Source: Thalassotalea sp. 273M-4 (GTDB lineage Bacteria > Pseudomonadota > Gammaproteobacteria > Enterobacterales > Alteromonadaceae). Taken from it: a stretch of 64,000 bases of DNA. This document shows positions 27,068 through 36,675 of this stretch, one piece after another. The DNA lies in NCBI RefSeq assembly GCF_041410465.1, contig NZ_CP166961.1, positions 2,480,001-2,544,000 of the forward strand, written 5' to 3'. Each line of letters begins with the position of its first letter. Positions within the stretch are counted from its first letter, which is position 1. Made by a program: the position numbers and the translations under genes. The notes beneath the pieces are model-generated. The model saw only the letters and a list, made by a program, of their open reading frames with translations. It had not been told where the DNA came from and searched no databases.

Positions 27068-28795
27068 TTAATCTAAAGAGTGAATATTAATTTTTTCCTC
27101 AAAATGAGGATATTGGGGATACACTGCTTTAGCATCTGCTATAGCATTGGCTATTTCGATATCAGAAACATCAGCTTGCCAATCCTGCAAATACCCTAAT
27201 CCCGCAATAAGATAAACGTACATCCGCTCTCTGGGCTCTGTTTCTAGGTGTTTGTAAGCCCAGTTAATAAAATTTCTAAGCTTAACTTCATCTTTATTAT
27301 TGACCGCAGTATATAGGTCAATTCGCGCGCGTTCAGTTTCAATATATAAATACCATGGGTGGGGGTTAATGACTTTATCTAAATATGAAGGGTCTAATTC
27401 TGCTTTATAGTTGTTCACCATAAGTTGGGTGTGAATTGCTGAAAGTAGGTAAGCAAAACTGGTTAAGAAAAACGAGAATAACACGGGTTGTAATAAATTT
27501 ACGTGCCTTATTGTGTATTCTTTAAGGGCCTTACCGTTGTCTAGGTAAAAAACCAAACTCAATACAACCAAAAAATGTAAGCTAGATTTTACAAAAGGTA
27601 ACTCCACCTGCGAGTGTAATAGAATGGGCATCAGCAGTGACAATTTTGCCCAACGCAAAGAATCATTTTTAAAAATTAATAGCCCTCCAGCAATCAAAAT
27701 ACATAACAACCCTAGAGCTGAACTAATTCCGCCTTCAACCAACCAAAGTAAGGTCTCATTGTGCGGGTGGGATAAATTAGCTACTGGCAGACTATCAATA
27801 TTTTCAGCTTCTAATTCAGAGTAGTGTTTTAATATATAGCTTTTCTCAAAATGCCCAAACCCCACGCCTTTAATCGGGTCATCTAATATCATCTTAGCTG
27901 TCACATAAAAGATGGTCGAGCGAACCCCTTTATCTGTATAGATCTTTTCGCCACGTTGATTTTCAGACAAATTTAAAGTAACAATTGCTGCGGTTAAAGA
28001 CAGCAATAACAGCAACGCCGGCTGTTTATACATATGTCTATTCTTTAATAATAAAGGCAATAAAAAAATCAAGCCAAGTAATACACCTAAATAGCCAGCT
28101 TTTGACTGCATTAAAATCAACACATGTAAACAGCTTGCCGCCGTATAATAAAGCCCCATTTTGATGTAACTTTTTTTAGCTATAGGTAAATCTTTAAGCT
28201 TAAAGAGTACATAAAGACTCAATATAACCCCTGTTGCCATAAAACTTGCCATAACATTGGGGTGCAAAAAAGCACCATATGAGCGCTCTCCTTGATGCCT
28301 TTCCATATATGGCGCTGAAAATTCGGGCCTAAAATAAAGCCAATCGATTTCAAATGGGGTTAGAATATAATGTTGTATAAGTCCTATACTTGCTTCTACT
28401 GCACAAGCCAAAACAATCAATAAAAGCAAGGTGTCTTTTAGCTTTTCTCTGAACTTGTATTGATATAACGCCACCAAGAAAAGGTAGCCAATAATAAGAC
28501 CAAATACGCCTAATATGCTCCCTTTAACATCAGCGTGTGGGTAAAATATTGGTATAACGAGGAATAAGCACCCAATTCCAACCAAGGCTAAAGTCTGATT
28601 AAAAACAAACCGTCTATTTTCGATGATATTGGCCATCGTTATAGAAATAAAGACGCACATAAACATCCAAGTCGCGATATTTGATGTTCTATATAACCCG
28701 CCCCCAGAACCAGGACTAGGTAAAACAACATGTGCTCCTATGAAAAAAAACATAACAGCGAGGATCAGAAGAAAGCGATGAATGGGCTGTGTCAA
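27068..28795 (-). CDS. PglL/Wzy-type O-oligosaccharyltransferase or O-antigen ligase, copy A
   Basis: A 575-aa polytopic membrane protein of the O-antigen ligase/polymerase (Wzy_C) superfamily with about 11-12 hydrophobic segments and a soluble C-terminal tail. Motifs are [32 protein letters not shown] and, in the large loop, LSHPHNETLLWLVEGG. The HNE motif matches the catalytic-His region of PglL-type protein O-glycosyltransferases. I place the start at a TTG (28795) because ACACAGCCC matches the start of the neighbouring paralogue and AGG lies upstream. The longer frame runs into a duplicated yacG leader. It converges on zapD with a 10-nt gap. A general O-antigen ligase or polymerase is the alternative. 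Confidence 0.72.
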   Translation of the reverse strand: MTQPIHRFLLILAVMFFFIGAHVVLPSPGSGGGLYRTSNIATWMFMCVFISITMANIIENRRFVFNQTLALVGIGCLFLVIPIFYPHADVKGSILGVFGLIIGYLFLVALYQYKFREKLKDTLLLLIVLACAVEASIGLIQHYILTPFEIDWLYFRPEFSAPYMERHQGERSYGAFLHPNVMASFMATGVILSLYVLFKLKDLPIAKKSYIKMGLYYTAASCLHVLILMQSKAGYLGVLLGLIFLLPLLLKNRHMYKQPALLLLLSLTAAIVTLNLSENQRGEKIYTDKGVRSTIFYVTAKMILDDPIKGVGFGHFEKSYILKHYSELEAENIDSLPVANLSHPHNETLLWLVEGGISSALGLLCILIAGGLLIFKNDSLRWAKLSLLMPILLHSQVELPFVKSSLHFLVVLSLVFYLDNGKALKEYTIRHVNLLQPVLFSFFLTSFAYLLSAIHTQLMVNNYKAELDPSYLDKVINPHPWYLYIETERARIDLYTAVNNKDEVKLRNFINWAYKHLETEPRERMYVYLIAGLGYLQDWQADVSDIEIANAIADAKAVYPQYPHFEEKINIHSLD

Positions 28796-28866
28796 AATGT
28801 GGCCTATTATTGTTATTTTGTAATCTATTATCAGCTTACAAAATAACATCAGGTGAGGCAAGAATG
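28791..28866. repeat. Duplicated start/leader segment, copy A
   Basis: This segment matches 30571-30644 in order and spacing. Both begin GTCAAAAT, continue with GGCCT.TTATTGTTAT, then TTACAAAATAACA, and end in GGCAAGAATG versus CGCAAGATG. In copy B the final ATG is the real yacG start. Here it is a remnant ATG (28864-28866) with no yacG coding after it. Confidence 0.75.
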
Positions 28867-28886
28867 CACCCCATTTTTAGGGCAAA

Positions 28887-30575
28887 TTATGGTGATGTTT
28901 TACGTACTTGTTGCCAAAATGGATGGCCTGGATATAATTGTTTAGCTTCATTAACAAACATCATCAATTCAGTTTCTGTCGTATATTCCCCCCACTCTTT
29001 TAATAACAGGAACCCTTCAATACTATTTTGGTAAAATTGAAGTCTTGGCTCCCTTTGGGTTCGTTGCTTTGCCCAATCAATATAGCTTCGTATTTTAATC
29101 GCATCTTTATTAATTAGCCCTTGCTCAAAGTGATATTGGTTAATCCTTTCGTCTAGCTCATCTTTTAATGCATGCTGGTTAAATATTTTTTCAACATATT
29201 TCAAATCATTAGATTTAATAAAATTAACAAACAATATATGGGTCTGCAGAGCAGTGGCAAAATAACCAAAAGAGAATGTAAAAAATAGTACTAAAATTGT
29301 TTGAGTAATCTTTTCATATTTAACGTGTTTTTGAATCGACTCTTTGGGTATATGAAAAAAGAATAAAAAGACTAAAAAGTAGATAAAGTGAAGCGCTGAA
29401 TGATAAAAGGGAAACTCCGTCTGACTATGAAGTAAAATGGGCATTAATAACGCCAATTTAGGTAAACTGCCCCATCCACCTTGATACAAGACTTGCAGGG
29501 AGGTTAATGTAAGCAGTACTATCCCTAATAACGAGACCATCCCCCCCTCAACGATCCAAAAAACGGTTTCGTTATGTGGATGGTGTAGGTTTTTTACAGG
29601 TTTTAAACTGATGCTACCGGCATTTAGTTGCTTATTATGTTCAATGAGATAATTTTTTTCAAAACTTCCAGCTCCAAGCCCCATTAAAGGGTTATCTTGA
29701 ACAAGGTGGGCACTCACTTTGAATATCGTTAACCTTACCCCAGAATCAGTATAAAGTTTCTCACCGCGAAAATCCCCTAAATAAAGCACGCTAAGTATGC
29801 TAGTAACAATAGAAACTAAGGCAACTGCCTTTGCCAACTTATAGCTTTTTCGCCTTTTATATGTATATGGCAATATTAAGACCAATGCCAATAACAAGCC
29901 TAAAAAACCCGATTTAGATTGGGTTAAAATTAAAACATGTAAACAACTAAACAAGGTGTAAAGAATTAATGCCAAAGTTTGCTTCTTATATCTAGGCAAT
30001 AAAAATTTGACTTTAGGTAGGAGATATAAGCACAGCACGATGCCTGTTGCCATAAAACTAGCCATCACATTAGGTTGTAAAAAGCTGCCATATGGGCGCC
30101 CCGTGACAGAGCGATAACTAAGAAACTTAATGTCAAACAGGTTTAACAAATAAAATTGGATCAACCCAAGGCTCGCTTCAATGGTGCAACCCAGTAGCAA
30201 TAGAATTAAAAACTTATGTTTATTTTTGTCATTCAATTCAAACTGAAACAAAGAGAGCCAAAATAAAAAACCGAGAAAAATGGCCAGCACCCTAGGCATG
30301 GCATAGATAAAATCAGAATGAGGAAAAAATAACGGAAGAACCAACACGCATATAGCAATAAAATAATACTTAGCACTTATCGGCAAAATAATTTTCTTCT
30401 GACTCAAGACATGAGCAAAGGCATAGGAAATAAAAACGCTAATAAATAACCAGTTTATGATATTAGCGGCCAGAGTTAAGCCGGAACCACCAGGGGTTGG
30501 AAAGATAATATGGCTGGCAATAAGAAAAAAGATTAACGACAGGCCAATTAAAAAACGAGGGGATGATTGTGTCAA
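28887..30575 (-). CDS. PglL/Wzy-type O-oligosaccharyltransferase or O-antigen ligase, copy B
   Basis: A 562-aa paralogue of the preceding gene. The match is clear along the whole length: [73 protein letters not shown]. It has about 11 transmembrane segments and a soluble C-terminal tail with paired Tyr/Lys-rich helices. It begins with TTG at 30575 ([12 protein letters not shown]), with AAGG 8 nt upstream, divergent from yacG and overlapping no gene. With the pil genes nearby, pilin O-glycosylation is the best hypothesis, but an O-antigen ligase role is not excluded. Sequence alone cannot say whether the copies have different acceptors. Confidence 0.72.
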   Translation of the reverse strand: MTQSSPRFLIGLSLIFFLIASHIIFPTPGGSGLTLAANIINWLFISVFISYAFAHVLSQKKIILPISAKYYFIAICVLVLPLFFPHSDFIYAMPRVLAIFLGFLFWLSLFQFELNDKNKHKFLILLLLGCTIEASLGLIQFYLLNLFDIKFLSYRSVTGRPYGSFLQPNVMASFMATGIVLCLYLLPKVKFLLPRYKKQTLALILYTLFSCLHVLILTQSKSGFLGLLLALVLILPYTYKRRKSYKLAKAVALVSIVTSILSVLYLGDFRGEKLYTDSGVRLTIFKVSAHLVQDNPLMGLGAGSFEKNYLIEHNKQLNAGSISLKPVKNLHHPHNETVFWIVEGGMVSLLGIVLLTLTSLQVLYQGGWGSLPKLALLMPILLHSQTEFPFYHSALHFIYFLVFLFFFHIPKESIQKHVKYEKITQTILVLFFTFSFGYFATALQTHILFVNFIKSNDLKYVEKIFNQHALKDELDERINQYHFEQGLINKDAIKIRSYIDWAKQRTQREPRLQFYQNSIEGFLLLKEWGEYTTETELMMFVNEAKQLYPGHPFWQQVRKTSP

Positions 30576-30644
30576 AATAAGGCCTTTTATTGTTATAATA
30601 AGCGTCTTTTTACATTACAAAATAACACCTGTGGACGCAAGATG
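30571..30644. repeat. Duplicated start/leader segment, copy B
   Basis: The partner of 28791-28866. It spans the first codons of ligase copy B on the minus strand, the divergent promoter region, and the yacG start codon on the plus strand (30642-30644). Confidence 0.75.
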
Positions 30645-30878
30645 ACCATTAAAGTAAATTGCCCTACGTGCAAAACCCAAGTGCTATGGAACAGTGAAGC
30701 CGAATTTCGCCCATTTTGCTCTAAACGCTGCCAACTTATCGACTTAGGCGAGTGGGCCAATGAAGAAAAAAAAATATCGCAACCGGTAACAAATGAGCAA
30801 TTGCTCAGCGAGGAAATGCTTGACCAACTTGAACAGGAATTTGTCGAGCATAATACATTTTTTGTTGAGCCAGAATAA
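30642..30878 (+). CDS. yacG: DNA gyrase inhibitor YacG
   Basis: A 78-aa zinc-finger protein; E. coli YacG binds GyrB and inhibits gyrase. The zinc ligands are C7, C10, C26 and C30 (NCPTCK and [14 protein letters not shown]), all typical. The C-terminal half is acidic, as usual. The ATG at 30642 is chosen because [10 protein letters not shown] matches the family, while the longer upstream frame crosses the ligase leader. It is separated from its usual partner zapD by two inserted ligase genes. Confidence 0.93.
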   Translation: MTIKVNCPTCKTQVLWNSEAEFRPFCSKRCQLIDLGEWANEEKKISQPVTNEQLLSEEMLDQLEQEFVEHNTFFVEPE

Positions 30879-30964
30879 CGCGAGTTCTTGTTCTTAAAAC
30901 AGAGTGGATTATGGGGTCTTTGGGGTTGGTATTTGTACCTCCTTATTCTGTCGCTGTTGGTCTT

Positions 30965-31010
30965 GCTATTCGTTTTGCTATTTGTTTTTCTGTTCGTTTT
31001 GCTATTGTTA
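30965..31010. repeat. 12-bp tandem repeat, about 3.8 copies
   Basis: Units GCTATTCGTTTT, GCTATTTGTTTT, TCTGTTCGTTTT and a partial GCTATTGTTA follow one another without gaps. It is degenerate, unlike the perfect array near ampE. Confidence 0.85.
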
Positions 31011-31071
31011 TGAGACTGTCGATATTAGACTTATATACCATAACGAGCGAATTGAACTGTAAATAAATAGA

Positions 31072-31102
31072 AAAGGCCCATTCTTTTATAAAATGGGCCT
31101 TT
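31072..31102. terminator. Bidirectional terminator between yacG and the TPR-like gene
   Basis: An 11-bp stem, AAAGGCCCATT / AATGGGCCTTT, with A-rich flank on the left and T-rich on the right. It can act on yacG (plus) and on the 31206 gene (minus). Confidence 0.85.
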
Positions 31103-31205
31103 ACTATAATGGGACAGTTTTATTCATTTTTCATCTGTTCTCTTGTTATCAGTCGCTCACATGTTATGAAGGATACATGCGTTTTTCAACGCTTTATCCA
31201 TGATG

Positions 31206-31850
31206 TTAATCCGCACCGAGATTAACGCTTAGCGACATTTCTTGTTTTAATACCGCCAAGTTTAGTGCCCTTAAGTTTGCCATCACCACGGTGTTTTGAT
31301 CAAATAGCAGTGCGCTATTCACATCCGAAAATGCGGCTTGGCGTTGGCTTAAATAAAAGCGAACAATCGCACGGTTACTATAAGCAATCGACTTTACGTA
31401 ATCCAATCTAGCTTGGGATTGATCCATAGCGTCAAGCAAGTTTATCGCGTTAGTGCAAGCAGCGTCGGCTTTTTCGTATTCCCCTTGTTTTAACCAAACC
31501 GCGCATAAACTTATTTGATCATTCGCATCGCTGGTGTGATCTAGCGATGAAAATATCTTCTGAACCACTTTTTGGTAGTGGCCTTGTTCTATCTCATCTG
31601 CTGTCACCGCACTTCGGATCACCGCAACCTTAAAGTCAGCATCTAGGTGGGCCATGGTGTCTTGCCCTGATGGGTTTAAACTTGCGTAACTACTGAAACT
31701 CAATCCTAATGTAGATAAACTTAAAACCATGATTAAGCGCTTAAGGGGCTGTGCTTTTTGCGCGTAGGTTTTAACAATTTGTGCTAGCTCTGCCAACTTA
31801 GGCTTATCAGGCCTTTTGTTAAAGGGCTTATTTAACTTGAAATACGTCAT
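31206..31850 (-). CDS. Uncharacterised secreted or anchored TPR-like protein
   Basis: I do not recognise this 214-aa protein as a named family member. A basic cytosolic N-terminus (about residues 1-37) is followed by one hydrophobic segment (RLIMVLSLSTLGLSFSSYA, about 38-57). The segment ends in an SYA-like signal-peptidase site, so the rest is periplasmic. The remainder resembles tetratricopeptide repeats: HYQKVVQKIFSSLDH, LKQGEYEKADAACTNAINL, SIAYSNRAIVRFYLSQRQAAFSDVNSAL (shown in parts). A strong GGAGA lies 5 nt before the ATG, so it is translated well. It sits alone between terminators, downstream of a LysR gene on the same strand. Confidence 0.7.
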   Translation of the reverse strand: MTYFKLNKPFNKRPDKPKLAELAQIVKTYAQKAQPLKRLIMVLSLSTLGLSFSSYASLNPSGQDTMAHLDADFKVAVIRSAVTADEIEQGHYQKVVQKIFSSLDHTSDANDQISLCAVWLKQGEYEKADAACTNAINLLDAMDQSQARLDYVKSIAYSNRAIVRFYLSQRQAAFSDVNSALLFDQNTVVMANLRALNLAVLKQEMSLSVNLGAD

Positions 31851-31990
31851 AGCATTCTCCTAATGGTGTAATAACAGTACCTTTACTGTTGTCTTCACTT
31901 TAGGAAAATCTTTCGTTCGCGACAAACGATTAAAATCTTAGCATGAGATGAATTTATTTCACTCAAACCAGGTCATTCACGGTTTAATCA

Positions 31991-32875
31991 TCAATACAGC
32001 GAGCAAAAGTTGTCACTAACCCAGTGCGCAAACTTTTTCATCTCTGGTGAGTTTTCGAGACTTTGATGTTGCAACAAAAAGTAGCGATCATTAGTTAGAA
32101 GTTCATTGTCGTACAACCGCACTAATAATTGCTCTTTGAACCAACTGTGGCTTATCGGCATGGGAATAAGAGCAATCCCCATCCCCTGTTGCGCGGCGCG
32201 AGCAACGCCAAACATGCTATCGAATTGGATGATCTGCTTTGGTTCAAAATCTAAAATATTGAATTTATCGGCCCACTGATGCCATGCCCAAGGTCTCGAT
32301 TGATGCAAGATCAAAGGGACATGTTGCAATGCTCGATAACCTTGACTTGCCCACTTGCGATATAATCGTTTGTTACACGCAGGGACGTAGCGAATCGGAA
32401 ACAGCTCAGTAACGATACTGCCGTTTGGTTTCCCGTTTGCTAATACCACTGACAAGTCTGTGCTGGCGATTTTTTTAGCGTCGGTTTTTACCGTTTCCAA
32501 CTGCAAGTTAATTTCAGGGTTTAAACGGGTCCACTCGCTTAATTTAGGCACAAATAACTCACTGGCAAAAAACTCCGGCAAGCTGATGCTTATTGTTGTA
32601 TTTTGCTGAGCATTAGAAAACTCAGAAATCGTAGACTCAAGATCAGAAATAATAGGGTGAATCGCGTTATAAAACTGCTTACCCGCATTGGTTAGTTCAA
32701 TGGCCCGAGTTTGACGTTTAAACAACACCATACCTAATTGTTGTTCTAATTGTTTTATTTGGTGGCTTACCGCTGAAGGCGTTAAAAACAGCTGCGAGGC
32801 AGCGTGTTTAAAACTTAAACAGCGAGCCGCAATACAAAAAGAACGTAAACCACGAATAGGAGTTTGAACAGCCAT
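31991..32875 (-). CDS. LysR-family transcriptional regulator (GcvA-like)
   Basis: A 294-aa DNA-binding regulator. The N-terminal winged helix-turn-helix (LRSFCIAARCLSFKHAASQL then FLTPSAVSHQIKQLEQQLG) occupies about residues 9-65. The substrate-binding domain follows with LPEFFASELFVPKL and GMGIALIPM. The layout resembles GcvA-type regulators (PIRGLRSF start). I use the ATG at 32875; the frame extends further upstream to 32938 but those residues are not conserved. The effector and targets are unknown. The gene is not divergent from a metabolic operon, so context gives no target. The TPR-like gene is downstream. Confidence 0.85.
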   Translation of the reverse strand: MAVQTPIRGLRSFCIAARCLSFKHAASQLFLTPSAVSHQIKQLEQQLGMVLFKRQTRAIELTNAGKQFYNAIHPIISDLESTISEFSNAQQNTTISISLPEFFASELFVPKLSEWTRLNPEINLQLETVKTDAKKIASTDLSVVLANGKPNGSIVTELFPIRYVPACNKRLYRKWASQGYRALQHVPLILHQSRPWAWHQWADKFNILDFEPKQIIQFDSMFGVARAAQQGMGIALIPMPISHSWFKEQLLVRLYDNELLTNDRYFLLQHQSLENSPEMKKFAHWVSDNFCSLY

Positions 32876-33270
32876 ATAATAATAAAGAAATTTAATGAGT
32901 GAGTGAAAAATGAAGCAAGACTCTTGCCACATACTCATTTAAAACCAAGCTCGGCATCTTGCACATCACTTGCAGCCTTATTCGCTATAGAACAAAAGGC
33001 ATAATGGTATTTATACGCACCAACTTGGTTCTATTTAACCAGCTAGAGTGCGCTAAAGTTGTGCTTAAACGGGTCATTAAGCGTGATCAAACTGTTGGAT
33101 TAACGAATAAAAAAGAGCACCCTTAAGGTGCTCAAAAAAACAACCAAATAATACTTAAAAATCTGGGGAGATTTGAAAGCCATTAAACAATAATAATATT
33201 TTCACCATCCTACAAACGAGAACATTTAACCTTATGGTTCATTAAATTTCACTCATCCCCTATCAAGAGC
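32876..33270. other. mutT to LysR-gene spacer
   Basis: A 395-nt non-coding gap on the minus strand. It contains the mutT terminator hairpin (33115-33133) and otherwise AT-rich sequence. I see no small gene. Confidence 0.6.
33109..33139 (-). terminator. Rho-independent terminator downstream of mutT
   Basis: Stem GAGCACC / GGTGCTC with a 5-nt loop. A-runs on both sides of the plus strand give T-runs on the minus strand. It lies about 140 nt beyond mutT. Confidence 0.75.
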
Positions 33271-33666
33271 CTAAGCCAACTCCATCGTTCGTAGTTTGTC
33301 GATAATCGCTAAATTGGCTGCGGGAAAGTCTAAGGTAAGTATTTCACTAAAGCTGAACCAACCTTGTTGCTGACCTTCCAGTGCATTGGGCTCACCAACA
33401 AATTGATCAACTAAAAACACTTCCAACCTTACCTGTTTGTCACCGTAGTCATGAGTCACATCGATCATCGGCTTAACCGCCAACACATCAATGTCTACTT
33501 CTTCCTGTAACTCTCTGTGCAGTGCTTGATGGACACTTTCTTGCGCCTCAACTTTACCGCCAGGAAATTCCCATTTGCCCCCCTGGTGGGCATGCTCATG
33601 TCTTTTAGTAAGAAAAAATTTGCAGTCTTTATAAATTACGCCGACGGCGACATGTATATGTTTCAT
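33271..33666 (-). CDS. mutT: 8-oxo-dGTP diphosphatase MutT (Nudix hydrolase)
   Basis: MutT sanitises the nucleotide pool by hydrolysing 8-oxo-dGTP. The 131-aa protein (129 in E. coli) starts MKHIHVAVGVIYKDCKFFLTKR and contains the Nudix box from G37 to I59 (GKVEAQESVHQALHRELQEEV). The glycine that usually follows the EEx of the box is Asp here (D58); the metal-binding REL-EE residues are intact. The ATG at 33666 was chosen over an upstream one that adds unrelated residues. It is downstream of secA, as in E. coli. Confidence 0.92.
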   Translation of the reverse strand: MKHIHVAVGVIYKDCKFFLTKRHEHAHQGGKWEFPGGKVEAQESVHQALHRELQEEVDIDVLAVKPMIDVTHDYGDKQVRLEVFLVDQFVGEPNALEGQQQGWFSFSEILTLDFPAANLAIIDKLRTMELA

Positions 33667-33762
33667 CTTTTCACTTGTTTTAGTATTTGGGTTTAGGGTG
33701 ACGGTAGTATCAAATGACTTTACCATCAACAAAAACGAGTACGCCCATCTATTAGATATAAA

Positions 33763-33787
33763 AAAGCCGAAACCAGGTTTCGGCTTT
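33763..33787 (-). terminator. Terminator of secA
   Basis: Near-perfect stem AAAGCCGAAA / TTTCGGCTTT with a 5-nt loop (CCAGG), 26 nt after the secA stop. It lies in the secA-mutT gap, so mutT probably has its own promoter or depends on read-through. Confidence 0.8.
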
Positions 33788-33812
33788 AAAACCAGATTGT
33801 CCGGTAAATATA

Positions 33813-36494
33813 CTAAGCTAATTTACCGTGACATTGTTTGTATTTTTTACCCGAGCCACATGGACACGGTTCATTGCGACCAACCCGTTTAACTTGGTTT
33901 TCATCGCTAGCATGACCGCTAGTTTGATGAGTAAACTGCTTTGGTGCCTCGTCTGTTTTACGGTGCTGTTCTTCTACCGCTTCAACATCCGATTCTTGTT
34001 GAATACGAACCTTCGACAAGATGGTAACGACATCGTACTTAAGATTTTCAAGCATATCGCTAAACAATTGGAAAGATTCTTTCTTATATTCCTGTTTTGG
34101 GTTCTTCTGAGCATAGCCGCGTAAATGAATGCCTTGACGTAAGTGATCCATCGCTGCTAAGTGCTCTTTCCAATGTGAATCAAGGCTTTGCAACATAACC
34201 GCTTTTTCAAATTGGCGTAATACATCTGCACCAACTTGCTCTTCTTTGGCTTTATATGCGTCTTCAATCTCTTTTAAGATGCGCTCGGTTAACGATTCTT
34301 CATGAAGTTTGTCGTCTTCATCTAGCCATTTTCTAATAGGAAGTTCTAATAACAACTCGCCTTTTAAGCGCTCTTCTAGCCCTTCAACATCCCACATTTC
34401 CTCAAGTGACTGGGGTGGAATATGTTGGCTGATCAAACCTCGTAAAACATCTTCACGAATTGCCGCAATGGTTTCACCAATATCGCCTTCATCGAGCAGT
34501 TCATTACGTTGCTCGTAAATCACTTTGCGTTGATCATTGGCGACATCATCGTATTCAAGTAATTGTTTACGAATATCGAAGTTACGACCTTCTACTTTAC
34601 GCTGTGCGTTTTCAATTGAGCGGGTAACCCAAGGGTGTTCGATAGCCTCGCCACGTTCCATTCCCAGTTTACGCATCATTCCGGCAATTCGTTCTGATGC
34701 GAAAATACGCATCAAACCGTCTTCCATTGACAGATAAAAACGTGTTGAGCCCGGATCACCTTGACGACCTGAACGACCACGTAATTGGTTATCAATACGA
34801 CGAGATTCATGTCGCTCAGTGGCAACAATATGCAAACCACCTAACTCTAATACTTTTTCGTGTTCTTGTTGCCATTGTTCGGTTAACTTGGCAATGGCTT
34901 CTTCGGTAGGATCAGTCAATTTGGCGATTTCAGCCGACAAATTACCACCTAACACAATATCTGTACCACGACCTGCCATGTTAGTAGCGATAGTTACCGC
35001 ACCTACTCGACCAGCATTGGCAACAATTTCGGCCTCTTCGGCATGGAATTTAGCGTTCAACACCTTATGCTTGATTTTGGCTTTCTTTAAAATTGTTGAT
35101 AAGTATTCCGAAGTTTCAATACTGATGGTACCCACTAAAACGGGTTGCCCACGTTCTACACAATCTTGAATATCGGCAATAATGGCTTCGTATTTTTCTT
35201 CGGCTGTCAGATAAATTAGGTCAGCCATATCGTTACGAATCATTGGACGGTTCGTTGGGATCACCACCGTTTCTAAACCATAAATATGATTAAATTCGAA
35301 GGCTTCTGTGTCGGCGGTGCCCGTCATACCAGCAAGCTTTTCATAAATACGGAAGTAGTTTTGAAAGGTAATAGACGCTAAAGTTTGGTTTTCATTTTGA
35401 ATGCTGACATGCTCTTTCGCTTCAACAGCTTGGTGCAAACCTTCAGACCAACGACGACCTTCCATTGTTCGGCCTGTGTGTTCATCAACAATGACAATTT
35501 CACCGTCTTTTACAATGTAATCAACGTCTTTAATAAACAGTTTGTGCGCTCGTAAGGCCGCCATAACATGATGCAGTAATGAAATATTACCGGCACCGTA
35601 GAGCGAGTCTTCTTCTGCCAGCAGATCACGCTCTTTTAAAATCTCTTCAACACGCACTTGCCCGCGTTCGGTTAAAAACACCTGCTTAGATTTTTCATCG
35701 ACGGTGAAATCACCGGTGCTTTCTTCACCCTCTTCATCTTCTTTCTCTTGCTGCTCGAGCAAAGGCACTATTGTGTCGATCATGCGATATAAATCAGAGC
35801 TATCTTCAGCTTGACCAGAAATAACCAATGGCGTGCGAGCTTCATCGATTAAGATGGAGTCAACTTCATCAACAACCGCATAGTGAAGCGGGCGTTGCAC
35901 ACGTTGTGATGGTGAAAAGGCCATGTTATCGCGCAAATAATCAAAACCAAACTCATTGTTGGTACCATAGGTGATATCGGCTTGATAAGCTTGTTGCTTT
36001 TCTTGAGGTGAAATATTTGGGATGTTACAGCCAACCGTCAGGCCCAAGAATTCAAATAAAGGACGAGACCAGTCGGCATCACGTTTTGCGAGATAGTCAT
36101 TCACCGTGATAACGTGAACACCTTTGCCCGTTAAGGCGTTAAGATATGACGGTAAGGTTGCGGTTAAGGTTTTACCTTCACCTGTGCGCATTTCGGCAAT
36201 TTTACCTTCTTGCAGCACCATACCACCAATAAGCTGAACGTCAAAATGACGCATACCAAAAACACGAACACTGGCTTCACGCACAACGGCAAATGCTTCA
36301 GGTAAAATGTCTTTTAAGCTTTCCCCTTGCGCCAAACGCTCTTTGAATTCTGCGGTTTTCGCTTGCAGTTCCTCATCCGTATAGGCTTGGATGGTAGGTT
36401 CTAAAGCATTAATTTTTTTAACATCTTTGTTCATTTGTTTAAGTAGACGGTCATTTCGGCTACCAAACATTTTTGTTATTAATTTTACAAACAT
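33813..36494 (-). CDS. secA: Protein translocase motor ATPase SecA
   Basis: SecA drives preproteins through SecYEG. The 893-aa protein has Walker [10 protein letters not shown] (residues 101-109) in NBD1, the [15 protein letters not shown] motif, the second helicase half with [11 protein letters not shown] and [14 protein letters not shown], and a C-terminal zinc motif [14 protein letters not shown]. The start [16 protein letters not shown] aligns with E. coli. There is no secM upstream; an M23 peptidase gene occupies that place, so secretion-sensing arrest of secA translation as in E. coli is not expected. Confidence 0.97.
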   Translation of the reverse strand: MFVKLITKMFGSRNDRLLKQMNKDVKKINALEPTIQAYTDEELQAKTAEFKERLAQGESLKDILPEAFAVVREASVRVFGMRHFDVQLIGGMVLQEGKIAEMRTGEGKTLTATLPSYLNALTGKGVHVITVNDYLAKRDADWSRPLFEFLGLTVGCNIPNISPQEKQQAYQADITYGTNNEFGFDYLRDNMAFSPSQRVQRPLHYAVVDEVDSILIDEARTPLVISGQAEDSSDLYRMIDTIVPLLEQQEKEDEEGEESTGDFTVDEKSKQVFLTERGQVRVEEILKERDLLAEEDSLYGAGNISLLHHVMAALRAHKLFIKDVDYIVKDGEIVIVDEHTGRTMEGRRWSEGLHQAVEAKEHVSIQNENQTLASITFQNYFRIYEKLAGMTGTADTEAFEFNHIYGLETVVIPTNRPMIRNDMADLIYLTAEEKYEAIIADIQDCVERGQPVLVGTISIETSEYLSTILKKAKIKHKVLNAKFHAEEAEIVANAGRVGAVTIATNMAGRGTDIVLGGNLSAEIAKLTDPTEEAIAKLTEQWQQEHEKVLELGGLHIVATERHESRRIDNQLRGRSGRQGDPGSTRFYLSMEDGLMRIFASERIAGMMRKLGMERGEAIEHPWVTRSIENAQRKVEGRNFDIRKQLLEYDDVANDQRKVIYEQRNELLDEGDIGETIAAIREDVLRGLISQHIPPQSLEEMWDVEGLEERLKGELLLELPIRKWLDEDDKLHEESLTERILKEIEDAYKAKEEQVGADVLRQFEKAVMLQSLDSHWKEHLAAMDHLRQGIHLRGYAQKNPKQEYKKESFQLFSDMLENLKYDVVTILSKVRIQQESDVEAVEEQHRKTDEAPKQFTHQTSGHASDENQVKRVGRNEPCPCGSGKKYKQCHGKLA

Positions 36495-36675
36495 TTTTTA
36501 AACCATTTCCCTGAAGCGCACTTCAGTCTTTACAAATATCGAACTTACGAACGATTATACTTAATTCAATGAGCGGTGCACCCAATCTAACGCAATATTT
36601 CGGCATTTAATGTAAATTAATCCCCACTAAATGCCGTTATTTATCTTGCAATACCTTGATTCGCTTTTGCAGAGA

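Larger units (their letters stand above)
30879..31205. other. yacG downstream spacer
   Basis: A 327-nt non-coding gap between convergent genes. It holds a 12-bp tandem array (30965-31010) and one bidirectional terminator (31072-31102). Nothing else is recognisable. Confidence 0.7.

Noticed and set aside
27068..30575. Integrated mobile element carrying the two ligase genes
   Set aside because: No transposase, integrase, tRNA or terminal inverted repeats; the repeated leader is explained by tandem gene duplication.
36495..36675. secM-like arrest peptide before secA
   Set aside because: No short frame with an arrest-type ending is visible in this 181-nt gap.
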